From positions 2,679,501 to 2,743,500 of the forward strand of contig NZ_CP114902.1 in the NCBI RefSeq assembly GCF_027497235.1: a stretch of DNA of 64,000 nucleotides, given 5' to 3'. This stretch comes from Micromonospora sp. WMMD1128 (GTDB lineage Bacteria > Actinomycetota > Actinomycetes > Mycobacteriales > Micromonosporaceae). The notes under the pieces are model-generated. The model did not search any database. It was given only the letters and a program-made list of their open reading frames with translations, and had not been told where the DNA came from. The translations under genes were made by a program, and so were the position numbers. Numbering within the stretch: the first letter of the stretch is position 1; each line of letters starts with the position of its first letter. Positions 38,330 through 47,825 of the stretch are shown piece after piece.

Positions 38330-39727
38330 GTGGTTGCACATCCCGTGGCGGACAATGCTGCGTCGACGACGGTGGACTGGGTGGACGACATCCTGTTGGC
38401 CGGGCGCGACACGGACGTCTGCCTGCGCCTACCCGAACCGGTCGACCGGGGCACGCTGCGCCGGCTGGTCGGTGAGGCGCAGGAGCGGCTGACCGAGGTC
38501 GGGCTGCGCCCCGGCGGGGCGGCGGCGCTGCGCCTGCCGCCGTCGCTCGCCTACGTGGCGCACCTGCTGGCCACCTGGCGCACCGGCGCGCAGGCGGTGC
38601 TGCTCGACCACCGGCTCACCGACCACGAGGTCGACCGGGCGCTGCACCGGCTCACCCCGCAGGTGGTGGTCGCGCCGGTGCGCACCGGCGGCGGCGCGCT
38701 GCGCGTCTTCGTCGACGTCACCGCCGGGGTCAGCGCCTGGTCCGACCGGCCGGCCGGCAGCCCGCACGCGGTGATCCAGCTCAGCTCCGGCTCCACCGGA
38801 CCGTCCAAGGTGATCGGTCGTACCGCCGCGGACCTGGTCGCCGAGGTACGCCGCTACACCGAGATCGACGGGGTGGCCCGGCCCGGCGAGCGGATCATCC
38901 TGCTGCCCAGCATGGTGCACGTGCTCGGCCTGGTCGGCGGCCTGCTCTACGGGCTGCACGCCGGCGTCGAGCTGTGCCCACCGGAGCGGCTGAGCGGCGA
39001 CGCCGTGCTCGCCGCCGTGGCCGCGCAGGACACCCCGGCCACCGTGCTCGGCGTGCCGTTCCACATCGGACTGCTGGCCTCCACCGCGCCCACCGGGCCG
39101 CTGCCCCAGCTCACACGCATGACCACCGGCGGTGAGCTGGTGCCCGCCGCGGTCGCCCGGGCGTTCACCGACCGCTACGGCGTCCCGCTCGGCAACATGT
39201 ACGGGATGACCGAGGTCGGCGTCATCGGCACCGACCTGCACGGGCGGCACCGGCCCGCCATCGCCCCCGCCCCCGGCATCCGGGTCCGGGCGCAGGACGG
39301 CGAGCTGTGGGTGAGCTGCCCGGCCAACCCGTACGTCGGGCTCACCGACCCGACCCGCTGGGCCGATGGCTGGCTGCACACCCGCGACGCCGGCCGGGTC
39401 GACCCGGAGACCGGGCTGGTGACCATCGCCGGCCGGCTCGACTCGCAGGTGTCGGTGGGCGGCCTGAAGGTCGACCTGACCGAGGTGGAAGCGACAGTCG
39501 CCGGGCTGCCCGGGGTCACCGCCGCGGTGGTGGTCTGGGACGACGGGATCAGCGCCTACGTGCAGACCGACGGCACGCTCACCGAGGACACGCTCGACCG
39601 CCTGCTCGCCGAGCGGCTCGCCGGCTTCAAACGGCCCCGCACGCTGCGCCTGCTCGACCACCTGCCGCGTACCACCACCGGCAAGCTGGTTCGCTCCGCT
39701 CCGGCACTGCGGGACGCGGCGTCGTGA
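38330..39727 (+). CDS. Acyl-adenylating ligase (ANL family), first copy
   Basis: A 465-residue AMP-forming acyl ligase. Motifs: QLSSGSTGPSKVIGRT (P-loop), NMYGMTEVGVIGTD, GWLHTRDAGRVDPETG, and the C-terminal Lys region LPRTTTGKLVRS. The N-terminus is shorter than usual. It precedes two small carrier proteins, so it probably activates a carboxylic acid and loads one of them. GTG 38330 has a weak site; GTG 38345 is possible. It starts a new transcription unit after a 276-base gap holding direct CAGCCGGACGCCG repeats. Confidence 0.92.
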   Translation: MVAHPVADNAASTTVDWVDDILLAGRDTDVCLRLPEPVDRGTLRRLVGEAQERLTEVGLRPGGAAALRLPPSLAYVAHLLATWRTGAQAVLLDHRLTDHEVDRALHRLTPQVVVAPVRTGGGALRVFVDVTAGVSAWSDRPAGSPHAVIQLSSGSTGPSKVIGRTAADLVAEVRRYTEIDGVARPGERIILLPSMVHVLGLVGGLLYGLHAGVELCPPERLSGDAVLAAVAAQDTPATVLGVPFHIGLLASTAPTGPLPQLTRMTTGGELVPAAVARAFTDRYGVPLGNMYGMTEVGVIGTDLHGRHRPAIAPAPGIRVRAQDGELWVSCPANPYVGLTDPTRWADGWLHTRDAGRVDPETGLVTIAGRLDSQVSVGGLKVDLTEVEATVAGLPGVTAAVVVWDDGISAYVQTDGTLTEDTLDRLLAERLAGFKRPRTLRLLDHLPRTTTGKLVRSAPALRDAAS

Positions 39728-39940
39728 CCGGCCCGCTGCGCGGCCACGACCGCCACCTGGCGCCCGCCGGGCGTCCGGCCCACCCCGACCCCCACCCCGG
39801 TCCGGCCGGGCGGCGCGCCACCCGCGCGCCGGATCCGCCGCCGCGTCAGCTCCCGCTGGACGCCGCGGTCACGGCCGGTCCGGACGGACACGGTGTCCCG
39901 ACCGGGCACCGGTAACTGGTACCGAAATGAGGTCACACCC

Positions 39941-40204
39941 ATGCGCGACGAGGTCCGCACCTTCGTCATCGAGCAGCTCACCGACATGAACTACGACGTC
40001 GACGGGGTCGACGACGGCACCACCCTCGGTCCCTCCGGCGTCGACCTGGAATCGCTGGCCCTGGCCGACCTCGCCGTCCGGGTCGAGGACCGCTACGGGC
40101 TGAAGTTCGCCGACGACGAGTCGGAGAAGATGGCGTTGATGACGGTCGGCGAGTTCACCACGATGGTGGCCGACCGGGCGGCCACGAACAGCGACCCGTC
40201 CTGA
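39941..40204 (+). CDS. Acyl carrier protein with LESL motif
   Basis: An 87-residue stand-alone carrier protein. Helix II reads GVDLESLALADLAVRVED, with Ser39 the likely phosphopantetheine site; the preceding residue is Glu instead of the usual Asp. Acidic overall and of normal ACP length. ATG 39941 with GAGG upstream was chosen over an upstream frame to 39893. It overlaps the next carrier gene (TGATG). The 213 bases before it hold only a doubtful 63-codon frame. Confidence 0.88.
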   Translation: MRDEVRTFVIEQLTDMNYDVDGVDDGTTLGPSGVDLESLALADLAVRVEDRYGLKFADDESEKMALMTVGEFTTMVADRAATNSDPS

Positions 40205-40449
40205 TGTCCGGTCAGCCCGACCTGGGGCGAGCTGACCTGGTGACCATGCTCGCCGAACTGACCGCGAAGCCCGTCGACGCGGTGCCGGACCGGCTCGGCT
40301 CGATGGAGCTGGCCTGGCTGGTACACCTCGTCGAGCAACGCTACGACCGCCGGCTGGACCTGACCGACGACCAGCTCGCCGGCATCCGCACGGTCGACGA
40401 CGCGCTGACGGTGTTCCGGACCTCGCTCACCGCTCCCGCAGATGGCTGA
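40204..40449 (+). CDS. Acyl-carrier-like protein with GSM motif
   Basis: An 81-residue carrier-like protein: VPDRLGSMELAWLVHLVEQRYDR aligns with helix II of ACPs (written in parts: DRLGSMELAWL then VHLVEQRY). Ser33 lies at the phosphopantetheine position but the preceding Asp is Gly. It is either an unusual carrier or a partner that is no longer modified. Its stop overlaps the following KS start by 8 bases. Confidence 0.75.
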   Translation: MSGQPDLGRADLVTMLAELTAKPVDAVPDRLGSMELAWLVHLVEQRYDRRLDLTDDQLAGIRTVDDALTVFRTSLTAPADG

Positions 40450-41572
40450 GCGGGAGACCGTACGGATCACCGGCACGCACGCGGTAAGCGCCCTGGGCAG
40501 GGGCGCCGACGCGCTGCTGGCCGGGGTGCTCACCGGCGCCCCGGCGTTCGCCCCGGTGCGCCGCTTCGACACCACCGGCCGCCGGGTCACCGTGGCCGCC
40601 ACCCTGCCGGAGACCGACACGCTCGCCGGTGAACTGGCCGACGCCGTCGACCACGCCGGCCGGGACGCCGGGCTGAACCGGGCCGACCGGGCGGGCACCG
40701 CGCTGTTCCTGGCCACCCACGGCGGGCCGCGTTCGCTGCCCGTACCGTCGGGGGTGGACGAGCCGACGGTGCCGGCGCTCGCCGGCCACCTGGCCGCGCG
40801 GTGCGGCCTCGGCGGGCCCACCCGGGTCTACACCACCGCCTGCGTCTCGGCGAGCACCGCCGTGGCCGACGCCGCCGCGCTGATCCGCCGCGGCGACACC
40901 GACCGGGTCGTGGTCGCGGCCGGCTACCTGGTCGAACCCGACCAGTACGCGCTCTTCGACGCCGGCCGGGCGCTCGCCGCCGACGGGGCGGTACGCCCGT
41001 TCAGCGCCGGCCGCAAGGGTCTGCTGCTCGGTGACGGGGTGGCCGCGGTGGTGCTGGAGTCGGCCGGCGTCGCCGCCCGACGGGGCGCCGAGCCGGTGGC
41101 CACGGTCGCCGGCTGGGGTCGGGCCGGAGACGCCTACCACCCGTGCCAGCCGCACCCGGGCGGGGACGGGCTGGCCCGGGCGGTCGAGGCGGCGCTGCGC
41201 CGCGCCGGGCTGCCCCCGGACGTGGTCGGCTACGTCAACGCCAACGCCACCGGCACCCCGTTCAGCGACGCCGCCGAGGCGACGGCGTTGACCCGGGTCT
41301 TCGGCGACCTCGCCGGGCGGCTGCCGGTCAGCTCCACCAAGTCGGTGCACGGGCACGCGCTGGAGGCGTCCGGGCTGCTCGAACTGGTGGTCACCGTGCT
41401 GGCGCTGCGGCACGGCAAGCTGCCGCCGACCGCCGGCTGGCTGGCCCCGGACCCGGACTGCCCGGTGGACGTCATCCGCGACGCCCCCCGCCCGGTGGCC
41501 ACCGGCCACGCGCTGACCCTGAACTCCGCCTTCGGCGGCGCGAACACCGCCCTCCTGGTCGGTGTCCCGTGA
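40442..41572 (+). CDS. Ketosynthase-fold protein with altered catalytic histidine
   Basis: A 376-residue FabF-like KS. The nucleophile is present (Cys134 in TTACVSASTAVADA), as are Lys300 and His305 (STKSVHGHALEAS). The first catalytic histidine, normally in NAHGTGT, is Asn268 (YVNANATGTPFSD). Decarboxylative condensation by this protein is therefore doubtful; acyl transfer or non-decarboxylative chemistry is possible. It is shorter at the N-terminus than KS-alpha. Translationally coupled to the preceding carrier and following KS-like gene. Confidence 0.9.
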   Translation: MAERETVRITGTHAVSALGRGADALLAGVLTGAPAFAPVRRFDTTGRRVTVAATLPETDTLAGELADAVDHAGRDAGLNRADRAGTALFLATHGGPRSLPVPSGVDEPTVPALAGHLAARCGLGGPTRVYTTACVSASTAVADAAALIRRGDTDRVVVAAGYLVEPDQYALFDAGRALAADGAVRPFSAGRKGLLLGDGVAAVVLESAGVAARRGAEPVATVAGWGRAGDAYHPCQPHPGGDGLARAVEAALRRAGLPPDVVGYVNANATGTPFSDAAEATALTRVFGDLAGRLPVSSTKSVHGHALEASGLLELVVTVLALRHGKLPPTAGWLAPDPDCPVDVIRDAPRPVATGHALTLNSAFGGANTALLVGVP

Positions 41573-42084
41573 CCCCGCCGGCCCGACCCGCGGTGCTGGC
41601 CGAGGCGCGGTGGCCCGAGGACGGGGACGCGGCGGCGCCGGCCCTGCCGGGGTTCGTGCACTCGGCGTTCGCGCCGCTGGTGGCGGCCGTCGCCGATCGG
41701 TGCCTCACCCGGCGGTACGGCGGCGGGCCGCTGCCGGCCGGCAACCGGACGGCGGTGCTGCTGGTCAGCGCGGGCGGGGACACGGCCGGCGCGGCGCACG
41801 TGCGGGCGACCGTGGCGGCCGGCGGGCGGGTCGGCCCGCTGTTCTTCTTCCAGTCGGTGCCGAACAGCGTGGCCGGGCACGTCGCGGCCCGCTGGGGGCT
41901 GGACGGGCCGGTGGTGTGCCTCAGCCCGACCGGCGACCCGTGGGCCGACGGGGAGGCCGAGGCGGACCTGCTGTGCCACGACGGCGACGCCGCGCAGGCG
42001 TTGCTGATCCTGATCGAACTGGCACCGGACGGCACGTCGGGGGAGGCGCGCGCGGTGCTGCTGGGGGAGGAGACACGTCAATGA
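41569..42084 (+). CDS. Short ketosynthase-like protein (Ketoacyl-synt_2 type)
   Basis: A 171-residue protein. The segment GPLFFFQSVPNSVAGHVAARWGL with GPVVCLSPTGDPWADG resembles the N-terminal thiolase-fold module of the beta-ketoacyl synthase-like family seen with aryl polyene systems (Ketoacyl-synt_2), but it is half a KS and has no C-terminal half. Its likely role is as a partner of the adjacent KS; catalytic activity is unlikely. GTG 41569 overlaps the KS stop, and its stop overlaps the ligase ATG. Confidence 0.7.
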   Translation: MTPPARPAVLAEARWPEDGDAAAPALPGFVHSAFAPLVAAVADRCLTRRYGGGPLPAGNRTAVLLVSAGGDTAGAAHVRATVAAGGRVGPLFFFQSVPNSVAGHVAARWGLDGPVVCLSPTGDPWADGEAEADLLCHDGDAAQALLILIELAPDGTSGEARAVLLGEETRQ

Positions 42085-43700
42085 GGACGCGAGGACTACG
42101 CGGCGCGCTGGCCGCCGACACCGACCTGGGCGCGGGCAACGTGCTCGCCCGGGTGCTGGCCCACGGCGCGGACCCGGACGGTCCGGGGCTCACGTTCGAC
42201 ACCGCTGTCGACGGGCATCCGGCCGAGACTCCGCTGACCCTGGGCGAACTCGACCGGATGGTGACCGCCCGGGCGGCCTGGCTGCACGAACGGGGGGTGA
42301 CGCCGCGTGACCCGGTGGCGGTGTGGGCCGGCACGGCCGCCGACATGGTGCTGTCGTTCCTGGCGCTGACCCGCCTCGGTGCCATCCCGGCGCTGATGAA
42401 CGGCAGGCTGCGTCCGGAGATCGCCGCCGAGTACATCCGCCGGCTGCGCGCCGTCGGGGTGCTCGCCGACGCGGCGCACGCCGAGGCGCTGGCCGGGCAC
42501 GACCTGGGCGCCCCGATGATCGGCGAACCCGCGCAGGCCGGCGGCGGGGACCCGGACGCCGCGCCGGCGCACTACCGGCACCACCCGGACGACCCGATCG
42601 TGATCACGCACACCTCCGGCACCACGGGCGTGCCGAAGGCGGTGCTGCACTCGCACGCCAGCCTCTTCGCCGCCACCCGGCACCTGCTGTCCATGCCGCA
42701 GGCGCAGGGCACCAGCCGGATCCTCAACGCGCTGCCCGCCCCGCACACCGCCACCGTGCTCATGGTCAACCAGGCGCTTGGTAACCGGGCCGAGATGTTC
42801 CTCCTCTCCGAGCAGGGCGGCGAACGGGTCCTCGACGCGATCCAGCGGTGGCGCCCGGACGGCGTCTTCGGGTTCTCGGTGACCTGGGCCGAGCTGGCCC
42901 GCTTCGACCTGTCCGGCTACGACCTGGACTCGGTGCGGCTGTGGTTCAACACCGGCGACTGCTCGCACGAGCCGCACGTGCGCAAGCTGGTCGCGGCCGG
43001 CTCACGGGACGTGGTGACCCGCGGCGGCGTGACCCGGATGCCCGGCTCGGTCTTCATCGACGGGCTCGGCTCCAGCGAGATGGGACACTCGATGTTCCAC
43101 ATCACACACACCGTCGATACCGACCGCTACGGCCGCTGCGTCGGCCGCCCGTACCGATTCACCACCGTCGCGGTCCTCGACGCCGACGGCAACGAGCTGC
43201 CCGCCGGTCAGGTCGGCTGGCTGGGCATCGACTCGCCGTCGCTGTTCCGCGGCTACTGGAACGACTCGGTCACCACCTACCGCTACCGGCTGCGCGGCTG
43301 GTACCTCACCGGTGACCTGGTGTACGCCGACGACGACGGCCGCTACTACCACCTGGACCGGGCGGTCGACTCGGTCGAGGTCGGCGACGGGAAGCGCCTC
43401 TTCACCGCGTTGTCCGAGGAGCGGATCCTCGCCGCCTGCCCCGACGTGACCGACTGCACGGTGGTCATCGTCAAGGGGCCCGACGACACGGTGACCACCG
43501 ACGTGCTGCTGGAACTGGCCGCCGGAGCCGACCCGGCGCAGGACCGCACCGCCCGCATCCGCGCCGCGCTCGGCCCGGACGTGGCCGCCACGCTGCGCCG
43601 GGTGGTGCCGGTACGCGCCGACGACATCCCGGTCACCGTGACCGGCAAGGTACGCAAGGTGGCGCTGCGCGAGCGCTACCTGACCGAGTCGCCGTCATGA
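42081..43700 (+). CDS. Acyl-adenylating ligase (ANL family), second copy
   Basis: A 539-residue AMP-dependent synthetase/ligase. Motifs: THTSGTTGVPKAVLHSH (P-loop), DGLGSSEMGHSMF, GWYLTGDLVYADDDGRYY, and VTGKVRKVALRERY with the C-terminal catalytic Lys. Full length, unlike the first copy. The substrate is unknown; position between KS genes suggests supply of an acyl starter or side-chain acid to the carriers. ATG overlaps the stop of the KS-like gene; its stop overlaps the next KS. Confidence 0.93.
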   Translation: MRTRGLRGALAADTDLGAGNVLARVLAHGADPDGPGLTFDTAVDGHPAETPLTLGELDRMVTARAAWLHERGVTPRDPVAVWAGTAADMVLSFLALTRLGAIPALMNGRLRPEIAAEYIRRLRAVGVLADAAHAEALAGHDLGAPMIGEPAQAGGGDPDAAPAHYRHHPDDPIVITHTSGTTGVPKAVLHSHASLFAATRHLLSMPQAQGTSRILNALPAPHTATVLMVNQALGNRAEMFLLSEQGGERVLDAIQRWRPDGVFGFSVTWAELARFDLSGYDLDSVRLWFNTGDCSHEPHVRKLVAAGSRDVVTRGGVTRMPGSVFIDGLGSSEMGHSMFHITHTVDTDRYGRCVGRPYRFTTVAVLDADGNELPAGQVGWLGIDSPSLFRGYWNDSVTTYRYRLRGWYLTGDLVYADDDGRYYHLDRAVDSVEVGDGKRLFTALSEERILAACPDVTDCTVVIVKGPDDTVTTDVLLELAAGADPAQDRTARIRAALGPDVAATLRRVVPVRADDIPVTVTGKVRKVALRERYLTESPS

Positions 43701-44938
43701 CCGCCCTGATCACCGGCATGGGCCTGTTCACGCCGGCCGGGCGGGGCGTCGCGGAGACGTTCGACGCGCTGCTCACCGGCCGCTCCGGGCTGTCCCGTCC
43801 CCCGGAGGGGCACCCGGCGCGGGACAGCCTGGAGGTGGCCGGGGTGCTGCCGGAGATCGACCCGCGCAGCGTCGCCTCCGGACCGGAGACCAAGGTGCTC
43901 GACCGGGTCGTGCTGCTCGCCCTGCTCACCGCCGCCGAGGCGCTCGCCGACGCCGGCCTCCAGGTGGGGCGCGACGTCGACCCGGAGCGGACCGCGGTGA
44001 TCGTCGGCGGGGTCGGCGGGATGTCCACGCTGGAACGGCAGATCGTGGCCCGCGCCGACCGGGGCCGGGCGGCGGTCAGCCCGTACCTGCTCACCGGCAT
44101 CCTGCCGAACATGCCGTCGGCGCGCATCGCCATCGCGCACGGCATCCGCGGCTACAGCTCGTCGGTCGGCACGGCCTGCGCCTCCGGCGCCCAGGCGGTC
44201 GCCGACGGGGTACGCCTCATCCGCGCCGGCGAGGCCGACGTGGTGGTCTGCGGGGCCAGCGAGGCGCCGCTGTTCGGCACGTTCGCCGACACGTTCACCA
44301 ACGCCCGGGCGCTGGCCCGGGGCTGGGACGAACCCACCGAGGCGAGCCGCCCGTTCGACAAGCGGCGCAACGGGTTCGTGCTCTCCGAGGGCGCCGCGCT
44401 GCTGGTGCTGGAACGGGACGGGCACGCCGCCGCCCGGGGCGTGACCGGCTACGCCGCGGTCGCCGGCTACGGGACGAACACCGACGCGTACCACCCGACC
44501 GCGCCCCGGCCGGACGGCGCCGGGGCCGCCGCGTGCATGCGCCGGGCCCTCGCGGCCGGCGGGATCGAACCGGCCGACGTCGGCTACGTCAACGCGCACG
44601 GCACCGGCACCCGGCTCGGCGACGTCGCCGAGACCACCGCGCTGGCCGAGGTGTTCGGCGTCGGCGGGGTGCCGGCCAGCTCTACCAAGGCGCTCACCGG
44701 GCACCTGCTCGGCGCGTCCGGGGTGCTGGAGGCCGCGGCCACCGCGCTGGCGCTGCGCCGCGGTCTGCTCCCACCCACGTACCACCTGGACGACCCGGAC
44801 CCGGAGTGCGAGGCGGACCACGTCCGCGCCGTGCCCCGGCCCACCCGGACCGACCACGCGCTGACGAACTCGTTCGGGTTCGGCGGCCAGAACGTCAGCC
44901 TGCTGCTGCGCCGGGTCGCCACCCCGGTCGCGGGCTGA
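43697..44938 (+). CDS. FabF-like ketosynthase with intact active site
   Basis: A 413-residue KS. Catalytic residues: Cys161 (VGTACASGAQAVADG), His301 (YVNAHGTGTRLGDVAE), Lys331 and His336 (SSTKALTGHLLGASG). It is thus the only fully competent KS in the second module besides KS-alpha. More like single-condensation or highly reducing type II KSs than KS-alpha of aromatic systems. No ketoreductase or dehydratase is present here. ATG overlaps the ligase stop (ATGA). A small hairpin follows at 44951-44969. Confidence 0.95.
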   Translation: MTALITGMGLFTPAGRGVAETFDALLTGRSGLSRPPEGHPARDSLEVAGVLPEIDPRSVASGPETKVLDRVVLLALLTAAEALADAGLQVGRDVDPERTAVIVGGVGGMSTLERQIVARADRGRAAVSPYLLTGILPNMPSARIAIAHGIRGYSSSVGTACASGAQAVADGVRLIRAGEADVVVCGASEAPLFGTFADTFTNARALARGWDEPTEASRPFDKRRNGFVLSEGAALLVLERDGHAAARGVTGYAAVAGYGTNTDAYHPTAPRPDGAGAAACMRRALAAGGIEPADVGYVNAHGTGTRLGDVAETTALAEVFGVGGVPASSTKALTGHLLGASGVLEAAATALALRRGLLPPTYHLDDPDPECEADHVRAVPRPTRTDHALTNSFGFGGQNVSLLLRRVATPVAG

Positions 44939-44998
44939 CCGGACTCCATCCCGGGCGAGGCGCCCGGGCCGCGATCACGGGGGGAAGAGGGGAAGCCC

Positions 44999-46096
44999 AT
45001 GCACGTCAACGGCATAGACCATCTGGAGTTGTACGTGGGGGACGCCCGGCAGGCGGCCTTCTACTTCGACACCGCGGTCGGCTTCCGGCTGCACGGCCAG
45101 GGCGGACCGGAGACCGGGCTGGCCGGGCAGCGTTCGCTGCTGCTGGCCCAGGCCGGCATCCGGCTGCTGCTGACCACCGGGCTGTCCGCGGAGCACCCGG
45201 CGGCGACCTACGTGCACCGGCACGGCGACGGCATCGCCGTGGTCGCGCTCGCGGTCGACGACGCCGCCGGGGCGTACGCGGAGCTGGTCGAACGGGGCGC
45301 GACCGGGGTGACGCCGCCGCGCACCCACACCGGCGCGGACGCCGAGGTGGTGGTCGCCGAGGTCGGCGGCTTCGGCGACGTGCTGCACCGCCTCGTCGAG
45401 CGGCGCGGCGACCCGACCGTGTTCCTGCCCGGCGCGATCGAGCCGGTGCCGGTCGCGGACGGCGACGCGCTGCTGGCCGAGGTGGACCACCTGGCGGTCT
45501 GCGTGCCGCCGGGGCAGCTCGACGCCACGGTCGCGCACTACGAGAAGGTGTTCGGCTTCGCCGAGATCTTCGCCGAGCACATCGAGGTCGCCGGGCAGGC
45601 GATGAACTCCAAGGTGGTGCAGGACTCGTCCGGCCAGGTGACCCTGGTGCTGCTGGAACCGGACACGAGCGCCCGGCCCGGGCAGATCGAGGACTTCCTG
45701 CGCTGGCACGCCGGGGCCGGGGTGCAGCACCTCGGGCTGCGCACCGACGACATCGTCACCACGGTCGGCGCGCTCGCCGGCCGGGGCGTGCGGTTCGCCC
45801 GCACGCCCGACGCCTACTACGACGACCTGGAGCAGCGGGTCGGTCGGCTGGACGCGCCTGTGGACCGGCTGCGCGAGCTGAGCATCCTGGTCGACTCCGA
45901 CCACGACGGGCAGCTCCTGCAGATCTTCACCGAGTCGATGCACGTGCGTCGCACGCTCTTCCTTGAGGTGATCGAGCGGCGCGGGGCGCGCACCTTCGGC
46001 AGCGGCAACATCAAGGCCCTCTACGAGGCCAAGGAACGCGAGCTGGCCGCGGCGGGGGCGACCCCCGCCGTCGCGGCCGGAGGGTTGGAGGGGTAG
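44999..46096 (+). CDS. hmaS: 4-Hydroxymandelate synthase
   Basis: A 365-residue Fe(II) dioxygenase of the HPPD/HmaS family. Iron ligands are His164 (EVDHLAV), His244 (GVQHLGL) and Glu323 (FLEVIER). It favours HmaS over HPPD: LLEPD where HPPDs have [14 protein letters not shown] where HPPDs have GNFKALFEA, and [15 protein letters not shown] close to known HmaS sequence as I recall it. It would turn 4-hydroxyphenylpyruvate into 4-hydroxymandelate. An Hmo-like oxidase is at 63002. First gene of a second operon with PhyH, DUF3050 and E1 genes. Confidence 0.87.
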   Translation: MHVNGIDHLELYVGDARQAAFYFDTAVGFRLHGQGGPETGLAGQRSLLLAQAGIRLLLTTGLSAEHPAATYVHRHGDGIAVVALAVDDAAGAYAELVERGATGVTPPRTHTGADAEVVVAEVGGFGDVLHRLVERRGDPTVFLPGAIEPVPVADGDALLAEVDHLAVCVPPGQLDATVAHYEKVFGFAEIFAEHIEVAGQAMNSKVVQDSSGQVTLVLLEPDTSARPGQIEDFLRWHAGAGVQHLGLRTDDIVTTVGALAGRGVRFARTPDAYYDDLEQRVGRLDAPVDRLRELSILVDSDHDGQLLQIFTESMHVRRTLFLEVIERRGARTFGSGNIKALYEAKERELAAAGATPAVAAGGLEG

Positions 46097-46101
46097 GGCC
46101 C

Positions 46102-47025
46102 ATGACCACCATCGATCCCGGGCTGACCGCCGAGGAGGAGGCGCTGCTGCCCTCCGACGACGACGTCCGGCACTACGCCGAACACGGCTGGTACCTGTCG
46201 AAGAAGCTGTTCACCGACGACGAGGTGGACGACCTCGTCGCGGCGACCGACCGCTACTACGCCGGGGAACGCGACCGGCGGCTGCCGGCGCGCCCGCCGA
46301 AGCTCGCCTACTGGGAGCCGTCCAAGGGCGACGTGCAGCGGCACAACGACTACGTCCACCACGAGCACGACGGCATCGCCCGGATCCTGCGCAAGCCGCT
46401 GATCGGCGCGGTCGCCGCCCGGCTGGCCCGGGCCACCGAGATCCGGATCTTCCAGTCCACACTGATCTGGAAGCCGCCGATCGCCGGCGAGCCGTCGAAC
46501 ATCGTGCCCTGGCACTTCGACAAGCACTACTGGGCGTCCTCGTCGTCGGAGGACATGCTCACCGCGTTCATCCCGTTCCACGACTGCGGCCCGGAGATGG
46601 GCACCATCACCATGGTCGACGGCTCGCACCGGTGGCGGGAGATCGGCGCGGACGACACGGTGGTGCGGCACTTCGCCGACCGGGACCGCGACCAGCTCGA
46701 GGCGATGCTCGCGGAGAACGCGGCGTACAACGACGCCGAGATCCGCAAGGTCCCGATGGTGATCCCGAAGGGGCACATGAGCTTCCACCACTGCCGCACC
46801 TACCACGGCAGCGGCGCGAACGTCAGCGGGCGGCCCCGGCGGGCCGTCTCGCTGCACCTGCAGGACGGCGCGAACGCCTGGCGGGAGTATCCGCTCTCCG
46901 ACGGCACGCTCGCCGCGTACAACCACGACGTGCTGGTCCGCCGCACCCACGAGGGTTGGCCGGACTACGCGGACCCCGACTACTGCCCGGTCATCTGGCG
47001 CGACCGCGCCCAGCAGGGAGGCTGA
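46102..47025 (+). CDS. Phytanoyl-CoA dioxygenase (PhyH)-type Fe(II)/2-oxoglutarate oxygenase
   Basis: A 307-residue PhyH-superfamily protein. Metal site: WHFDKHYW (His138, Asp140) and a distal His in [10 protein letters not shown] (His235), with Arg247 suited to bind 2-oxoglutarate. It would hydroxylate or otherwise oxidise a carbon on a biosynthetic intermediate; substrate unknown. It lies 5 bases after hmaS and 2 before the DUF3050 gene, so the three non-haem iron-type enzymes are co-expressed. Confidence 0.88.
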   Translation: MTTIDPGLTAEEEALLPSDDDVRHYAEHGWYLSKKLFTDDEVDDLVAATDRYYAGERDRRLPARPPKLAYWEPSKGDVQRHNDYVHHEHDGIARILRKPLIGAVAARLARATEIRIFQSTLIWKPPIAGEPSNIVPWHFDKHYWASSSSEDMLTAFIPFHDCGPEMGTITMVDGSHRWREIGADDTVVRHFADRDRDQLEAMLAENAAYNDAEIRKVPMVIPKGHMSFHHCRTYHGSGANVSGRPRRAVSLHLQDGANAWREYPLSDGTLAAYNHDVLVRRTHEGWPDYADPDYCPVIWRDRAQQGG

Positions 47026-47027
47026 CA

Positions 47028-47825
47028 ATGTCACGGTACGACTGGGGAAAGACGCACCCGGGCATCGAGCGGCTGGAGCGGGCGGTGACCGAGCGCCGCG
47101 ACGTGGTGGTCAAGCACCCGCTCTACGCCAACCTGGACACCCACGAGGCGCTCGTCACGTTCATGGAGCACCACGTCTTCGCGGTCTGGGACTTCATGTC
47201 CCTGCTGAAGTCGCTGCAACGCCAGCTCACCTGCGTCACCGTGCCGTGGATCCCGACCGGCCCGACCGGCAGCCGCCGCCTGATCAACGACATCGTGATG
47301 GTGGAGGAGAGCGACGAGCTGGGCACCGGCTACATCAGCCACTTCGAGCTGTACGTCAACGGCATGACCGAGGCCGGCGCCGACACCACCGCCGTGAACA
47401 GCCTGGTCGACCTGCTGCGCGCCGGCCGCCCGGTCGGCGAGGCGCTCGGCGCGGCCGGCGTGCCGGCGGCCTCGGCCGCGTTCGCCGGCACCACCTGGCG
47501 GATCATCGAGACCACGCCGGTGCACTGCCAGGCGGCGGCGTTCGCGTTCGGCCGGGAAGACCTCATCCCGGAGATGTTCACCCAGGTCGTCGCCGTCAAC
47601 GAGCGCAGCAACCGGCTCAACACGTTCGTCGACTACCTGGAGCGGCACATCGAGGTCGACGGCGAGCAGCACACGCCGATGGCCATGCAGATGCTCGCCG
47701 ACCTGTGCGGCGACGACGACACGAAGTGGCAGGAATGCGCGGACACGGTGAACGACGCGCTCGCCGCCCGCGCCCGCCTCTGGGACGACATCCTCGCCGC
47801 GATCAAGGAGGGCCGTCCGGCGTGA
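47028..47825 (+). CDS. DUF3050 protein, likely haem-oxygenase-like metalloenzyme
   Basis: A 265-residue helical protein of the DUF3050 family. Residues that could bind metal are arranged as in haem-oxygenase-like diiron oxidases: MEHHVF (Glu47, His48), MVEESDE (93-94), ISHFELY (His105, Glu107), [11 protein letters not shown] (205-215). [18 protein letters not shown] at the start is characteristic of the family. Its chemistry is not established; context points to an oxidative step. Stop overlaps the E1 alpha GTG (GTGA). Confidence 0.85.
   Translation: MSRYDWGKTHPGIERLERAVTERRDVVVKHPLYANLDTHEALVTFMEHHVFAVWDFMSLLKSLQRQLTCVTVPWIPTGPTGSRRLINDIVMVEESDELGTGYISHFELYVNGMTEAGADTTAVNSLVDLLRAGRPVGEALGAAGVPAASAAFAGTTWRIIETTPVHCQAAAFAFGREDLIPEMFTQVVAVNERSNRLNTFVDYLERHIEVDGEQHTPMAMQMLADLCGDDDTKWQECADTVNDALAARARLWDDILAAIKEGRPA

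Noticed and set aside
39724..39915. 63-codon frame (GTG overlapping the ligase stop) before the first small ACP
   Set aside because: Composition is Pro/His/Arg-rich and looks like a shadow of GC-rich spacer; no ribosome site of its own and no recognisable domain.
44999..46096. 4-Hydroxyphenylpyruvate dioxygenase (tyrosine catabolism)
   Set aside because: Motifs LLEPD and GNIKALYEA favour 4-hydroxymandelate synthase, and an Hmo-like gene is in the same window.
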